64,000 bases of DNA from Nitrospinia bacterium (GTDB lineage: Bacteria; Nitrospinota; Nitrospinia; Nitrospinales; JAJDAT01): NCBI GenBank assembly GCA_029261715.1, contig JAJDAT010000026.1, forward strand, positions 1 to 64,000. The letters run 5' to 3'. Position numbers and translations under genes: made by a program. The notes under the pieces were generated by a model, which was not told the origin of the DNA, did not search any database, and worked only from the letters and a program-made list of their open reading frames with translations. Positions 16,091 to 25,290 of the stretch are shown one piece after another. How positions within the stretch are numbered: the stretch's first letter is position 1; every line of letters starts with the position of its first letter.

Positions 16091-18430
16091 ATGGCGGATC
16101 ACTATGAAATAGCAATCATTGGCGCCGGTCCCGGCGGAATGAGCGCTGCGGCTAACGCGGCTATCAAAAAGATTTCTCATGTTCTTCTTGAAAAAGGTGA
16201 ATTGGGGAATACAATTTTTGATTACCAACTTCGAAAGCATGTTATGGCGGCTCCCGATAAGCTGCCAATAAGATCAAATATTAAATTCGAAAAGGGGTCG
16301 AGAGAATCTGTTTTGGATTCTTGGGGCCAGAGCATGAAGGAGTTCGGAGTTAATGCCCGCCAAAGAGCAAATATAAGCAAAATTGAAAGTATCGATTCTG
16401 GTTTTAAAATCCAATATGGAGAAAACTCTGTAACAGCGGATTCGGTGGTATTGGCCATTGGCGCAATGGGTATCCCTCGCCCCTTAGGGGCTCCGGGCGA
16501 AGATTTGCCGCATGTGAATTATAAGCTGGGCGATCCCGATGCGTTTGAAGATATGGATATCATTGTTGTCGGCGCAGGCGATGCGGCTATTGAAAATGCC
16601 TTAGCGTTGGCTGGAAAGAATCGTGTTTCGTTAATCAATAGAAAGGGCGAATTCGCCCGAGCAAAAGATGAGAATGTTGCGTTAATTAGAGAGGCTATAG
16701 ATAACTCTTCAATTCGGTGTTTTTACCATTCCAGTATTTCCCGGGTTGAAGAAAAAGAGACCTTTGTGAATACTCCCGAAGGCGAGGTTGCCGTCAAGTG
16801 CAATCACTTGATCGCCCGGTTGGGCGGCATCATGCCTCGAAAGTTTCTTGAAAGTTGTGGAATCGTATTTCCTTCCTCGAGTCCAGCTGCCGTCCCGGTA
16901 GTGAATTCTAGATATGAAAGCAATGTGAAGGGTTTGTACTTGGTAGGTTCTTTGATTGGTTATCCGCTGATCAAACAAGCTATTAACCAAGGACATGAGG
17001 TCGTTGAGCATATTTTAGGTAATGAAGTTGAGCCTGCGGATCAGGTGCTGATTGAAGAAAAGTTAGGGCACTTGAAGGGTGGGACCAACGAAAACTTGAA
17101 GATGATTCGAGAAAGTTTATCCCTGTTTAAAGAATTGAGCGAACCTCAATTTCGGGAAATGATTTCAGAGTCGACTGTTCATGAGAATCTGGCAGAAAAG
17201 ATAGTTTTTAGGCGAAACGATTTTGGGGACACTTTTTTTAGTATTGTTTCGGGATCCGTAAAGGTTGAGCTGCCTAATGGTTCTCATGTAGAAATTTCTT
17301 CCGATAACTTTTTTGGAGAAATGGGGCTGCTATCTGGTCGTAGGCGTTCAGCGACTATCCAGATGGGCGGTGGTGGTATTTTGCTAGAAGTTCCTCGTAA
17401 GCAGATGCTTAAATTAATCAGCTCTGTCGAATCTGTTAAACGTCCAATGGATGAGAGCTTCATGTTGAGGGCTTTGCAGTCTGATATTTTCCCAGACGCT
17501 TCTTTTGAATCTCTTAGAAAGCTTGTCTCGAAAGCAAGCTTGAGGCCATATAAGAAAGGCGATGTTTTGTTTAAGGAAGGCGACGAGGGAGATTCGCTAT
17601 TTGTGATACGGAAAGGCTCTGTGAAGATTTCCCGATTGGTGAACGGGGTTGATATTACTCAAACCTATCTGTCTGTTGGGAATTATGTGGGGGAAATGTC
17701 GGTTTTAGACGATGAGACGCGATCCAGGTGTGCCACTGTTACCGCTGCGGTTGGTTGTGAGATGATTATCATTGGCAAGGGTGAATTTCTGGGGTTCCTT
17801 GAAGAAAACCCAGAGGTCTCTGAGATGGTGAGGAAGGTTGCCGAGCAAAGACGAATTCAGAATGTTACTTTTGGTATGAGTAGGGATTCTGGCGAGTTGT
17901 TAGATTTTATGTTGGGTAAGGGGTTGTCCGATGCTGATAACGTCCTTTTGATTGATTCAGACTTGTGTGTGGGGTGCGATAATTGTGAAAAGGCGTGTGC
18001 TGGGACACATGACGGGTTTAGTCGGTTGGATAGGAAGGGAGGAGAGAGTTTTTCTTCGATTCAGGTTCCAACTTCTTGTCGGCATTGTGAGAATCCACTT
18101 TGTATGACAGATTGTCCTCCAGATGCTTTAACTAGAAAACCTAATGGGGAAATTATCATTAAGGAAACCTGCATTGGGTGCGGTAACTGTGAGAAGTTTT
18201 GCCCTTATGGGGTTATTCAGATGGTATATGACACGCCTAAGCAGGGGGTGTTTTCGTTTTTTACTTCTCTTTTTAAGGCAAAGGTGGCAGAGCCAGAGAA
18301 AAAAGCGGCTAAATGTGATTTGTGTACAGATCTCAAGGGGGGGCCTGCTTGTGTGCGGTCTTGTCCGACAGGCGCTGCAATGAGAGTGAGTCCCGAAAAG
18401 ATGTTAGAGCTAACAGGTCAAAAGAGTTAG
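16091..18430 (+). CDS. FAD oxidoreductase fused to two cyclic-nucleotide-binding domains and a four-cluster ferredoxin domain
   Basis: 779 residues. A thioredoxin-reductase/YpdA-like flavoprotein fold spans 1-315, with the FAD site GAGPGG at 11-16, the NAD(P) site VVGAGDAAIENA at 159-170 and no CxxC active-site pair, so it is not a thioredoxin reductase. CNB1 (about 345-450) has FGEMGLLSGRRRSATI at 408-423. CNB2 (about 460-590) has VGEMSVLDDETRSRCATV, in which the Arg spacing is unusual. An NrfC/HybA-like ferredoxin domain (about 618-779) has sixteen Cys: 626/629/632/636, 663/666/671/675, 694/697/700/704 and 742/745/754/758, enough for four [4Fe-4S] clusters. There is no signal peptide, so it is cytoplasmic. 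As first gene of the operon it probably passes electrons between NAD(P)H and the membrane cytochrome b encoded 15 bp downstream, gated by a cyclic nucleotide; direction and gating are inference. Confidence 0.88.
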   Translation: MADHYEIAIIGAGPGGMSAAANAAIKKISHVLLEKGELGNTIFDYQLRKHVMAAPDKLPIRSNIKFEKGSRESVLDSWGQSMKEFGVNARQRANISKIESIDSGFKIQYGENSVTADSVVLAIGAMGIPRPLGAPGEDLPHVNYKLGDPDAFEDMDIIVVGAGDAAIENALALAGKNRVSLINRKGEFARAKDENVALIREAIDNSSIRCFYHSSISRVEEKETFVNTPEGEVAVKCNHLIARLGGIMPRKFLESCGIVFPSSSPAAVPVVNSRYESNVKGLYLVGSLIGYPLIKQAINQGHEVVEHILGNEVEPADQVLIEEKLGHLKGGTNENLKMIRESLSLFKELSEPQFREMISESTVHENLAEKIVFRRNDFGDTFFSIVSGSVKVELPNGSHVEISSDNFFGEMGLLSGRRRSATIQMGGGGILLEVPRKQMLKLISSVESVKRPMDESFMLRALQSDIFPDASFESLRKLVSKASLRPYKKGDVLFKEGDEGDSLFVIRKGSVKISRLVNGVDITQTYLSVGNYVGEMSVLDDETRSRCATVTAAVGCEMIIIGKGEFLGFLEENPEVSEMVRKVAEQRRIQNVTFGMSRDSGELLDFMLGKGLSDADNVLLIDSDLCVGCDNCEKACAGTHDGFSRLDRKGGESFSSIQVPTSCRHCENPLCMTDCPPDALTRKPNGEIIIKETCIGCGNCEKFCPYGVIQMVYDTPKQGVFSFFTSLFKAKVAEPEKKAAKCDLCTDLKGGPACVRSCPTGAAMRVSPEKMLELTGQKS

Positions 18431-18445
18431 TACTGGAATTAAGAG

Positions 18446-19261
18446 ATGAAAGAGAATTTTATAAGTTATAAGGGGTTCCGTTGGTTTTGGTTTAACCTAT
18501 TTTTTGTCGTGATTCTGCTTACTTTTTATTTCTTCGACGATCCGCTAGCGGGTAGGCGAGGGGACACTCCACTGGGTTATGCTTTTGGCGCAATCGCGAC
18601 TGTAGGTATAGTTGTCCTGATGTGGTTGGGTAGGAGGAAGAGGGCTTATGCGAATAGTCGTACTCCTTTAGTCGGTTGGGTTTCGGCCCATGTTTGGCTT
18701 GGATTATCTTTGTTGCTTATCGTTCCTCTTCATTGTGGATTTCAATTCGGATTTAACGTCCATTCAATTGCCTATTATTTGATGGTTGCTACCGTTTTTA
18801 CAGGGGTTTGGGGGGCTTATAATTATATTCAGTACCCATCTCAAATTATTTCTCATAGAGGCGGCCAATCGGTGGCTAATATTTTGGAAAGCCTAAGAGA
18901 AGCGACAAAGAGTTTACATGATTTGGAGGTGGGAAGATCTGACGGTTTTATAAATATGGTTAATTTAATAGACATTCCTTTTAATCCCGGTTTTTTAAGG
19001 ATATTGTGTACGAGTCCCCATGCGGATTTGGAAGGTGACAAGATAACTCATTTTATTTCTGGGCTGCCGACCGAAGAGCATGACCCTGCTATTAAAGCCG
19101 TTGGTTTGGTAAGGAATAAAGAGAAGTTGATGCTTTCGCTAAAGCAAGAGGTTGGAGTGAGTTTCTTGATGAAAATATGGCTTTATTTTCATATTCCTCT
19201 GGCAATAGGTTTAGTTTTTTCTTTGGTGGTGCATGTCTATTCCGTTTTTTATTTTTGGTGA
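18446..19261 (+). CDS. Five-helix di-haem cytochrome b-type membrane protein
   Basis: 271 residues with membrane helices at about 14-31, 46-62, 79-98, 107-127 and 242-267. His82 and His96 lie on helix 3, and His249 and His263 on helix 5: both pairs are 14 apart, the spacing that lets two helices hold two stacked haems b as in respiratory cytochrome b. His106 is an additional candidate. A soluble loop of about 115 residues lies between helices 4 and 5. The likely role is to move electrons across the inner membrane and to the quinone pool, between the Fe-S protein upstream and the FHA-cytochrome encoded 22 bp downstream. It does not match NarI or HybB exactly, so I give no symbol. Confidence 0.75.
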   Translation: MKENFISYKGFRWFWFNLFFVVILLTFYFFDDPLAGRRGDTPLGYAFGAIATVGIVVLMWLGRRKRAYANSRTPLVGWVSAHVWLGLSLLLIVPLHCGFQFGFNVHSIAYYLMVATVFTGVWGAYNYIQYPSQIISHRGGQSVANILESLREATKSLHDLEVGRSDGFINMVNLIDIPFNPGFLRILCTSPHADLEGDKITHFISGLPTEEHDPAIKAVGLVRNKEKLMLSLKQEVGVSFLMKIWLYFHIPLAIGLVFSLVVHVYSVFYFW

Positions 19262-19283
19262 TTTTTAATTTAGTTTTAAAAGA

Positions 19284-22200
19284 ATGAAAATTAAATATAT
19301 TTTAGAGGCAATTGGCTCGAAGGGTCTAAGGGATCGGACTGAAAAGAGCTTTGAGGAAAAAGAAATTATCCTTGGTAGGGGGAGTTCTTGCGATATCCTT
19401 TTTGATAGTCGATTAGTCTCTTTTAATCATGCAAAAATTTCAATTGCAGACGATAAGCTTTTTTTGGAGGAGCTTGAAGGGCAAGCAGGGACTACGCTTG
19501 TTAATAACCAAGCTGTTTCAAAGGGATCTCTTGTTCCTGGGGATTCTCTAAAAATAGCCGATGTGTTGCTAAAGGTTGAGCTTGATGGTGATGTTTGGTC
19601 TTTAATCGAAGTTCGATCTTTAGAGGGACAGCTTGACGCCAAAGAAGAGATTAAAAAGCAATTAAGCCTTTTGACAGTCGCCAAAAGAGTGCCCTCAATT
19701 TACGTTTGGGCGCTTGCAATTGTAATTCCCGTCTTAGTCTTTTTGGTTGCCGCTCCGATTATGGGTTTGAATGAACCTATTTGGGAAAGTGGGCCTATGA
19801 CGAGGTCCCATAAGTTTTTGCAGACAGACTGTCGATCTTGCCATGAAAAAAACTTTGAAATGGTTGCCGATAAGTCTTGTAAGAAATGTCATGACATGGG
19901 CGATCATGTTGAGTTTTTGACCGCGCATTCGACGTTTAATGAAAAATGCGGTAGTTGTCATAGGGAACATATCGACGACGATGCTTTAATCTTGACGAAG
20001 TCAGAGCTTTGTCTCCATTGTCACGCTAACATTCAAGAATTGAATGTTGATTCGAAATACCCCGCAATTAATGGATTTAATCTTTCTCACCCTGATTTTG
20101 AATTAGTTAGAACTAAAAAGGTAGATAGGGCTAAGCTGAAGTTAAATCATAAATATCACCTTCATTCTGTCGAGATTGACATTCCAGAAACTGGTAAAAA
20201 GCGTTTGATGGAATGTGCTGATTGTCATGTTCCCGATCAGAATGGGGAGTATATGAACCCCATAATGTTTGATGAGTATTGTGTGAGTTGTCATAAGCTT
20301 AAAATGGGAGGCGCAGCTCATATGTTGCGTGTTCCGCATGTTAAGACCAATTTAGTTCGAACTTTTTTAAAGAATCCCGAAGATTTTTTGTACGAGTATA
20401 TTGATTCTAAGCCAGGGGATTTGATGGAAGCTCCAAAGGCTTCAGGAGGGCGAGGTAGAGGGCGAGGACGCCGTAGCAAGGGGCCTCCTCCAGCTCCGGT
20501 TCAAAAGCCTAGGTTTGATTGGGTCAAAGGGAATATTGAAAAGATTCACCAACGAGGGGGATTGTTGGGTAGCGAGAATGAGATATTTTTTTCCGCCCAA
20601 GGTGGTTGTGTGGAATGCCACGAATTAGATGTTGGGCCTGTAGGAGATATAAGTTCGGATGGTTCTTTGGTCGCGATAAGTCTTTGGGAGCATGAGGTAA
20701 GGTTATGGGATGGAAAAGGCGGTAGTGATAAAGCGATTCTTAAAGGGCATCAGGATATTGTTAACTCTGCCTCATTTAGCTTAGACGGAACGCAATTAGT
20801 GACGGCGTCAAAAGACTTTACCGCGAGAGTTTGGGATGTTGCAGAAAAAGCAGAAGATATTCTTTCCGAAGAGAGTACAGAAGATGAAATTGGAACCCAA
20901 GGTGAAGCTTCAGAGGAAATGGCAAGCTCTACTGAAGGTGTTTCAGATTCTGAGGAAGTAAGCCCTCCTGCGCCAATGAGACCAAAAATAATAGAATCGA
21001 GTCTTATTTTTAAAGGTCATATGGGATCGGTGAACGACGCTGTTTTTAGCCCTGCTAAGGATAAGTTGTTGACAGGGTCCGAAGATGGTTTTGCTATTAT
21101 TTGGGATGTTAGTACCCAAAAACCAATCAAAAAGCTCCAAGAGAAAAAAGAACCGATTAAGAAGGTTAGATTCAATTCCGATGGCACTTTTATTATAGCC
21201 CTATATGATAATTCCGCCAGTATTGTGGAAGCCAGCTCTGAGAAAGATGAAGTTACTTCTGAGTTCAATGCGAGTATTTGGGAGGTGAGTTCGGGCGATT
21301 TGAGAGCTAATTTAAGAACTAGAAATCAGCAGATTGTCGATGTTGAGTTTAGTCCTACCCAGCCCTCGAAAATTGCCGCGGCTTTTTCAGAAGGGTCTAT
21401 TCGTATATATGATCTTGAAGATAGCAGCGGTTTAGTTAAACTGACCGGAGGGCTCGGTCCGTATGGTAAAAATACTGGGCACGATTTGGAGGTTACTTCT
21501 ATAGCATATAGCTCAGATGGATCTATGTTAGCTTCTGTTTCGCGGGATAAGTCTGCTAAAATTTGGGATGTTAAAAAAGGTAAAGTCTTATCCACTTTGG
21601 TTGTTTACGAACCAAAGGAAAAAGGTGGAAAACTAAAAGATCAATGGTTTGTGGCAATTTCTTTTAGCCCGGATGGTAGTAAAGTTGTGACGGGGTCAAC
21701 TGATAAAATCGTTCGGCTTTGGGATGGGGCGAGTGGAGAGTTGTTAAAAGAGTTTTCTGGTCATGAAAATGTTGTTAGCTTGGCTTTATTCGCTGAAAAA
21801 GCCGATTACTTTCTAACGGCTTCAGATGAAAACTTAGCTATGTTGTGGAATTTAAACACCGAATCTAAAACTATTTTCCGGCATGGCGAGTCTCAGGAAA
21901 TTAGCGAGAAAATTGTGGCTGCTGCAAAGGCTGAAGCTGAAAACTCTGAAGCTGAAAATGCCCTTGATGCTGATGAAGAGCAAAATAAAACAAGCTCTGA
22001 ATTGAGGTTGCCCAAAACTCTACCGACTAATGTGCCTTCTAAATTTTTTACTAAAGGTTTTTTCAATCACCGCAAACACGAATATTTAGAGTGTAATAAT
22101 TGTCATTCAGATGCAAAAGAAAGTGTTTTAACCTCAGATTTATTACTTCCATCAATAAAACCTTGTCGAACTTGCCATGAGAAACAAGGTATTCAGCTTG

Positions 22201-22352
22201 ATAGGTGTGTTGTTTGCCATTTTTATCACCCGGAGGGTGAGAGAAATTTCATGAGTGGACTGCTAGCCCCCGACCGAACTGCAAAACTGGGGTACAGTTA
22301 TTTAAGAACACGTGAGCATAACTCAGGTATTTCCTTTTTCGGAAAAGAATAA
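19284..22352 (+). CDS. Transmembrane FHA - decahaem cytochrome c - WD40 fusion
   Basis: 1022 residues. An FHA domain at 1-110 keeps GRG (31-33), Ser46, His49 and Asn74-Asn75 for phosphothreonine binding. A single membrane helix spans about 138-161, with no cleavable signal peptide, so FHA is cytoplasmic and the rest periplasmic. Seven CxxCH haem sites are at 183, 199, 222, 243, 311, 333 and 442. A WD40 propeller spans about 455-890 (GHQDIVNSASFS, ARVWDV, GHMGSVNDAVFS, AIIWDV, AKIWDV, IVRLWDG, AMLWNL) and contains an acidic Glu/Ser linker. Three more CxxCH are at 937, 961 and 975. Residues 388-399 are an Arg/Gly run. It is probably the inner-membrane-anchored periplasmic wire of the operon. 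The propeller inserted in a cytochrome and the FHA domain point to phospho-dependent assembly or signalling; no Ser/Thr kinase is in the window. Confidence 0.85.
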   Translation: MKIKYILEAIGSKGLRDRTEKSFEEKEIILGRGSSCDILFDSRLVSFNHAKISIADDKLFLEELEGQAGTTLVNNQAVSKGSLVPGDSLKIADVLLKVELDGDVWSLIEVRSLEGQLDAKEEIKKQLSLLTVAKRVPSIYVWALAIVIPVLVFLVAAPIMGLNEPIWESGPMTRSHKFLQTDCRSCHEKNFEMVADKSCKKCHDMGDHVEFLTAHSTFNEKCGSCHREHIDDDALILTKSELCLHCHANIQELNVDSKYPAINGFNLSHPDFELVRTKKVDRAKLKLNHKYHLHSVEIDIPETGKKRLMECADCHVPDQNGEYMNPIMFDEYCVSCHKLKMGGAAHMLRVPHVKTNLVRTFLKNPEDFLYEYIDSKPGDLMEAPKASGGRGRGRGRRSKGPPPAPVQKPRFDWVKGNIEKIHQRGGLLGSENEIFFSAQGGCVECHELDVGPVGDISSDGSLVAISLWEHEVRLWDGKGGSDKAILKGHQDIVNSASFSLDGTQLVTASKDFTARVWDVAEKAEDILSEESTEDEIGTQGEASEEMASSTEGVSDSEEVSPPAPMRPKIIESSLIFKGHMGSVNDAVFSPAKDKLLTGSEDGFAIIWDVSTQKPIKKLQEKKEPIKKVRFNSDGTFIIALYDNSASIVEASSEKDEVTSEFNASIWEVSSGDLRANLRTRNQQIVDVEFSPTQPSKIAAAFSEGSIRIYDLEDSSGLVKLTGGLGPYGKNTGHDLEVTSIAYSSDGSMLASVSRDKSAKIWDVKKGKVLSTLVVYEPKEKGGKLKDQWFVAISFSPDGSKVVTGSTDKIVRLWDGASGELLKEFSGHENVVSLALFAEKADYFLTASDENLAMLWNLNTESKTIFRHGESQEISEKIVAAAKAEAENSEAENALDADEEQNKTSSELRLPKTLPTNVPSKFFTKGFFNHRKHEYLECNNCHSDAKESVLTSDLLLPSIKPCRTCHEKQGIQLDRCVVCHFYHPEGERNFMSGLLAPDRTAKLGYSYLRTREHNSGISFFGKE

Positions 22353-22457
22353 GTCGAATTTGCATAAAACATTGATTTATGTGATAATCCGACCATCAAA
22401 ACATACAATTTTATCCACATTCGCAATCAGTTAATCTTGCTTTTTAAAGTTCTCTTT

Positions 22458-22465
22458 GGGGGGAG
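22458..22465 (+). promoter_or_regulatory. Ribosome-binding site fixing the start of the tetrahaem cytochrome
   Basis: The run GGGGGGAG ends four bases before the ATG at 22470. It decides for this ATG over an in-frame upstream codon at 22437 and leaves a proper signal peptide. Confidence 0.7.
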
Positions 22466-22469
22466 CGTA

Positions 22470-23729
22470 ATGAGAAAAAAATTTAGCTTCTTTACTTTGT
22501 TTTTTTTGATTAGTTTAGTTGGTTTTTTGTTTCAAGTTAGTTCTGTCTGGGCTGGAGATATCTCTATGGCGGGCCGAAAAATGCCACCAACCTTAGAAGT
22601 GGGCGCGAATAAGTTTGCCGGCGCGGGATCATGTAATAAGGAAAAATGCCACGGTCATGCAACTAAACCGAGAGCAAATGAGTACACAACATGGATTAAG
22701 GCAGAAATACACTCGGCTGGTTACAGTGTTTTATATGAAAAAGAAGCCAAAGAAATCGCGAAGAAATTTGGAATCAAAGGGAAAGCGGGAGAAGACGAAC
22801 GATGTGCAGTTTGTCATTCGCTTTTCTTAGATAAAAAGCCTGATTTAAAAGGCGCAAAATTTGACGTTAATGAAGGAGTGACTTGCGAGGCTTGTCATGG
22901 CCCATCTTCTGGATATCTGGAGCCGCACGCTAAGCCGTATGAGCCTAAAGGCGCTGAAGGTAAAGTGTTAGACGAAGCAAGAGCCAAGAGACATAAAGAA
23001 TCTGTTGGGCTAGGAATGTGGGACGCTAAGAATCCAAAGCTTAGAATTGAAACTTGTGTTTTTTGTCACTATCAAATTTCTGGCAAGATGCTAGACGCAG
23101 GTCATCCAGATCTTAAATTTGAGATGACTTATTTCCAAAAAACTATGCCTGTGCATTGGGTGGAAACTCCTGATAAAGGCGATGGGTTTTCGGCAAAGAT
23201 TGCCGCCGCAGGTCAAGCAATTTCTTTAAGAGAAGCTCTTAAGAAATTGGGCGACGCTGCTAGCTCGAAATCGAGTAATGTTGACGCTAGTTACGAACAA
23301 GCGATGTCCCATTATAAAATTTTGAAAGCTATCGCTTCTGCTGGTTTTGGAAGCACAGGTGGATTGGACGCTGGTATGAAGGGATTGGCTGGAAATAAAG
23401 GCGGAGCTGCTAAACTTGCTGGCGCGGCGGACAAGTTGTTCAATACTCTGATTGGCGCTAGTTATTCAAAAGCTTCGACTCCAAAAATTATGAAGGCTAT
23501 TTCTGGTTCTGCGGATTTAACAGGAAATCCAACAAAAAATGATGCAGAGCAGGCTTTTATGATTCTTGATGGTATTTATTCGACCTATGGGTCCGATGAA
23601 GGAGTTCTAGGCGCTTTGGATGAATTATACTATGGGTTGTATGCCGAAGATCCAGCGCAAGAGCCGCCACCATACGATGGTAAAGCTTTTGGGAAAAACT
23701 TAGCTAAAGTTGGATCAGTAGTTAAATAG
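22470..23729 (+). CDS. Periplasmic tetrahaem cytochrome c, c554-like
   Basis: 419 residues with a Sec signal peptide (about 1-28, ending VWA). Haem sites are CNKEKCH at 55-61, an unusual CX4CH, then CxxCH at 112, 139 and 196. Residues around 71-85 (EYTTWIKAEIHSAGY) place a conserved distal His81 as in the cytochrome c554 family (PF13435 type). The C-terminal half (about 240-419) has no haem motif, is Ala/Gly/Lys-rich and helical, and I cannot identify it. It probably shuttles electrons across the periplasm between the FHA-cytochrome and the outer-membrane components. The 117-bp gap before it holds no visible terminator. Confidence 0.85.
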   Translation: MRKKFSFFTLFFLISLVGFLFQVSSVWAGDISMAGRKMPPTLEVGANKFAGAGSCNKEKCHGHATKPRANEYTTWIKAEIHSAGYSVLYEKEAKEIAKKFGIKGKAGEDERCAVCHSLFLDKKPDLKGAKFDVNEGVTCEACHGPSSGYLEPHAKPYEPKGAEGKVLDEARAKRHKESVGLGMWDAKNPKLRIETCVFCHYQISGKMLDAGHPDLKFEMTYFQKTMPVHWVETPDKGDGFSAKIAAAGQAISLREALKKLGDAASSKSSNVDASYEQAMSHYKILKAIASAGFGSTGGLDAGMKGLAGNKGGAAKLAGAADKLFNTLIGASYSKASTPKIMKAISGSADLTGNPTKNDAEQAFMILDGIYSTYGSDEGVLGALDELYYGLYAEDPAQEPPPYDGKAFGKNLAKVGSVVK

Positions 23730-23760
23730 TTGTTCGCTGATACTTGGAAAGGTTGATTAG

Positions 23761-25257
23761 ATGCGAAAAATAGTTTCGGTTTTTAGGAGCGGATTTTTGC
23801 TTTTAACGATGTTTATTGCGTTTGGTTTTTTTAATAAGGCTTACGCGCAATTAACTTCTTCGGAAGTTGACACTATCGTTACTCAAGCCGCTGGATCGCT
23901 AAATGTCGATACAATGGTAATTGCTGTTGTTGATCGAGCGGGAAATATTCTAGCTGTTTACAGAAAACAGGCTGGTTCTTCTAACGACGACCAGGCGGCT
24001 ATCGCGCTTGCCAGAACGGCGGCTTTTTTTGCTCATAATCAAGCAAATTTGACTTCGCGAACTATTAGGTTTATTAGCGGGGAGCATTTCCCTCCGGGTG
24101 TTTCATTTACCGATGCAGGAGCCCTATTTGGAATTGAAAATACGAATAGAGGTTGTAGCTTTAATACAACTTTTAATTCGGGGAAATCGATACCTAGGGC
24201 TACATCAAGTGCTGGGGCTACTTGTACTAGTTCCGATACTTCGGGGTGTGGTTTAGGCGTTTTAACTATTCCTGGGGGAGTTCCGCTCTACAAGAATGGC
24301 GAAATGGTAGGAGGTGTGGGAGTTTTTGGCGTAGGTCCCGCTTTGACTGACGATCCTCAAGGAGGCATTCGCAAATTAGGGGCTGGTTACGATGCTGCTG
24401 AGTTTGCTGCATTCACAGGTTCGGTAGGATTTCTTCCAACGTTTAGCGCTGGAGGTGGAATTTTTGTTGATGGCATCAAGTTACCTACTATAGAAACTCA
24501 ACAACGACCTGAAGGATTTACTGCTGGAACTGTTAATGGTGGATATTCTCAAGGCCCAAGCGATAGTTCTGTTAGTATAGTGCCCTTTGATTGGTTAGTC
24601 GGTCCAAACGCTGGCTCGCTTTTAACGGCAGCTGAAGTTCGTTCTATTGTTGAAAACGGAGTGGCAGTTGCTAACCAAACCCGAGCGGCAATTAGGTTGC
24701 CGTTTACCGAACGGGCTAAAATGGTATTTTCTGTTGCAGATACAGATGGAACAATCTTAGGGTTATTTCGTATGCGAGATGCAACAGTCTTTAGTGTTGA
24801 TGTCGCTTTAAGTAAATCTAGGAATGTTGTCTATTTCAGTGGTTCCGACGTTAACGCAGCTGATAAAGTTGGTTTGCCTGAGGGAACCGCGATTTCAAAC
24901 CGCACAATTAGTTTTGGCGCTCAAAGATTTTTCCCTTCTGGTTTGGATTTTACTGGTCCAGGACCTTATCGGGATATTTTCTTAAACGATTCTCTCAATC
25001 CCTGTTCCCAAGGAAGGCAAGCTACAAATGCCAATCAAAGTGGGATTGTATTTTTCCCTGGTTCTTCTCCATTGTATAGAGATGGGGTTTTGGTTGGTGG
25101 TTTAGGGGTAAGTGGAGATGGTGTTGAGCAAGATGATTTTGTTACGGCAGGAGGCGCCGAAGGATTTTCCGCGCCTGCGCAGATTAGATCTGATGAATTT
25201 ACGATTCTGGGAGTGAGAATGCCTTTCTTGAAATTTCCAAGGAATCCTACACGATAG
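23761..25257 (+). CDS. Exported tandem GlcG/HbpS-like (DUF336) protein
   Basis: 498 residues with a signal peptide (about 1-29, ending AYA). Two copies of the GlcG/HbpS fold are visible. Copy 1 (about 30-250) has VIAVVDRAGNILAVYR and the late motif PGGVPLYKNGEMVGGVGVFG. Copy 2 (about 295-495) has VFSVADTDGTILGLFR and PGSSPLYRDGVLVGGLGVSG. HbpS of Streptomyces binds haem and senses redox stress; other GlcG proteins are of unknown role. Each copy has an extra Cys-containing or long loop before the late motif. Placed between a periplasmic cytochrome gene and an outer-membrane barrel gene, it may handle haem or cap the conduit, but this is inference. AAGG precedes the ATG. Confidence 0.8.
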   Translation: MRKIVSVFRSGFLLLTMFIAFGFFNKAYAQLTSSEVDTIVTQAAGSLNVDTMVIAVVDRAGNILAVYRKQAGSSNDDQAAIALARTAAFFAHNQANLTSRTIRFISGEHFPPGVSFTDAGALFGIENTNRGCSFNTTFNSGKSIPRATSSAGATCTSSDTSGCGLGVLTIPGGVPLYKNGEMVGGVGVFGVGPALTDDPQGGIRKLGAGYDAAEFAAFTGSVGFLPTFSAGGGIFVDGIKLPTIETQQRPEGFTAGTVNGGYSQGPSDSSVSIVPFDWLVGPNAGSLLTAAEVRSIVENGVAVANQTRAAIRLPFTERAKMVFSVADTDGTILGLFRMRDATVFSVDVALSKSRNVVYFSGSDVNAADKVGLPEGTAISNRTISFGAQRFFPSGLDFTGPGPYRDIFLNDSLNPCSQGRQATNANQSGIVFFPGSSPLYRDGVLVGGLGVSGDGVEQDDFVTAGGAEGFSAPAQIRSDEFTILGVRMPFLKFPRNPTR

Positions 25258-25290
25258 TTTTAAACTTATTAGAGAATTCGGACTTCGATA

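Noticed and set aside
16091-17050. Thioredoxin reductase
   Set aside because: The redox-active CxxC pair is missing from the flavoprotein domain.
20943-21268. Overlapping antisense frames in the WD40 region
   Set aside because: Shadows of WD40 repeats; composition follows the opposite strand's codon pattern.
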